This document shows, in pieces, positions 6,029-6,070 of a stretch of DNA of 6,070 nucleotides (positions are counted from its first letter, which is position 1; every line of letters begins with the position of its first letter). Below the pieces are notes generated by a model, which was not told the origin of the DNA, ran no database searches, and saw only the letters and a program-made list of their open reading frames with translations. The stretch is taken from positions 1-6,070 of the forward strand of contig JAPSKJ010000142.1 of assembly GCA_031177735.1 (NCBI GenBank). Reading direction: 5' to 3'. A program made the position numbers and the translations under genes. The stretch comes from Nocardioides sp. (GTDB taxonomy: Bacteria > Actinomycetota > Actinomycetes > Propionibacteriales > Nocardioidaceae).

Positions 6029-6070
6029 GCCAGCCCCCGCAGGGTGACCCGGTCGGGCTTGCCGTTGGCG
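6025..6070 (-). CDS. menE: C-terminal end of an acyl-CoA synthetase, probably MenE (partial)
   Basis: Only the last 14 codons and TGA are inside the window; the gene continues past its edge. They read ANGKPDRVTLRGLA. The NGKPDR part matches the A10 motif of adenylate-forming (AMP-binding) enzymes, whose Lys contacts the adenylate, and that motif normally lies very near the C-terminus, as here. Its overlap with menC makes o-succinylbenzoate-CoA ligase, which activates the product of MenC with ATP and CoA, the best guess. The family assignment rests on a short motif plus context; a different AMP-binding enzyme is possible. Confidence 0.65.
   Translation of the reverse strand, partial: ANGKPDRVTLRGLA

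Noticed and set aside
5066..6070. A novel system hidden around the men genes
   Set aside because: MenC, MenD and the MenE-like tail have complete, standard motifs and normal lengths; nothing suggests a new function.
1..6070. tRNA, rRNA, CRISPR, insertion sequence, phage or riboswitch features
   Set aside because: No tandem or spaced repeats, no transposase-like protein, and no gap longer than about 75 bases that could hold an RNA gene outside coding sequence.

Overview
The window is very GC-rich. Every gene I can support lies on the minus strand, all four complete genes appear to start with GTG, and the proteins look actinobacterial. Gene order and protein character suggest a Nocardioides-like or related member of the Actinomycetota, but that placement is an inference from composition and protein style, not a phylogeny.

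Reading in the direction of transcription (high to low coordinates), the first half is the end of a menaquinone (vitamin K2) operon. It holds the last 14 codons of an acyl-CoA-synthetase-like gene, probably menE (6025-6070), then menC (o-succinylbenzoate synthase, 5066-6028) and menD (SEPHCHC synthase, 3480-5069). Both junctions are 4-base GTGA overlaps, so the three genes are probably co-transcribed and translationally coupled. MenD makes SEPHCHC from isochorismate and 2-oxoglutarate. MenC dehydrates SHCHC to o-succinylbenzoate. MenE would activate o-succinylbenzoate to its CoA ester. The MenH step between MenD and MenC is not encoded here.

After a 58-base gap come two membrane transport genes in the same direction. 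One is a SulP/SLC26-type anion transporter with a C-terminal STAS domain (1955-3421). The other is an NhaA Na+/H+ antiporter carrying a DsbA-like CPFC thioredoxin-fold domain at its C-terminus (1-1881). The stop codon of the nhaA gene is the first three bases of the window. Each transporter gene seems to have its own promoter: the only two CTAG tetramers I find in the 6 kb both sit in a TAGnCT -10-like element exactly 7 bases before a GTG codon. This is the layout of leaderless actinobacterial transcripts, and it argues for starts downstream of the longest open frames.

No tRNA, rRNA, CRISPR array, insertion sequence, prophage or defence gene is visible. This is mostly a conserved housekeeping neighbourhood. 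The points worth a second look are the NhaA-DsbA fusion, whose thioredoxin domain is predicted to lie in the cytoplasm, and the matched leaderless promoters of the transporter pair.
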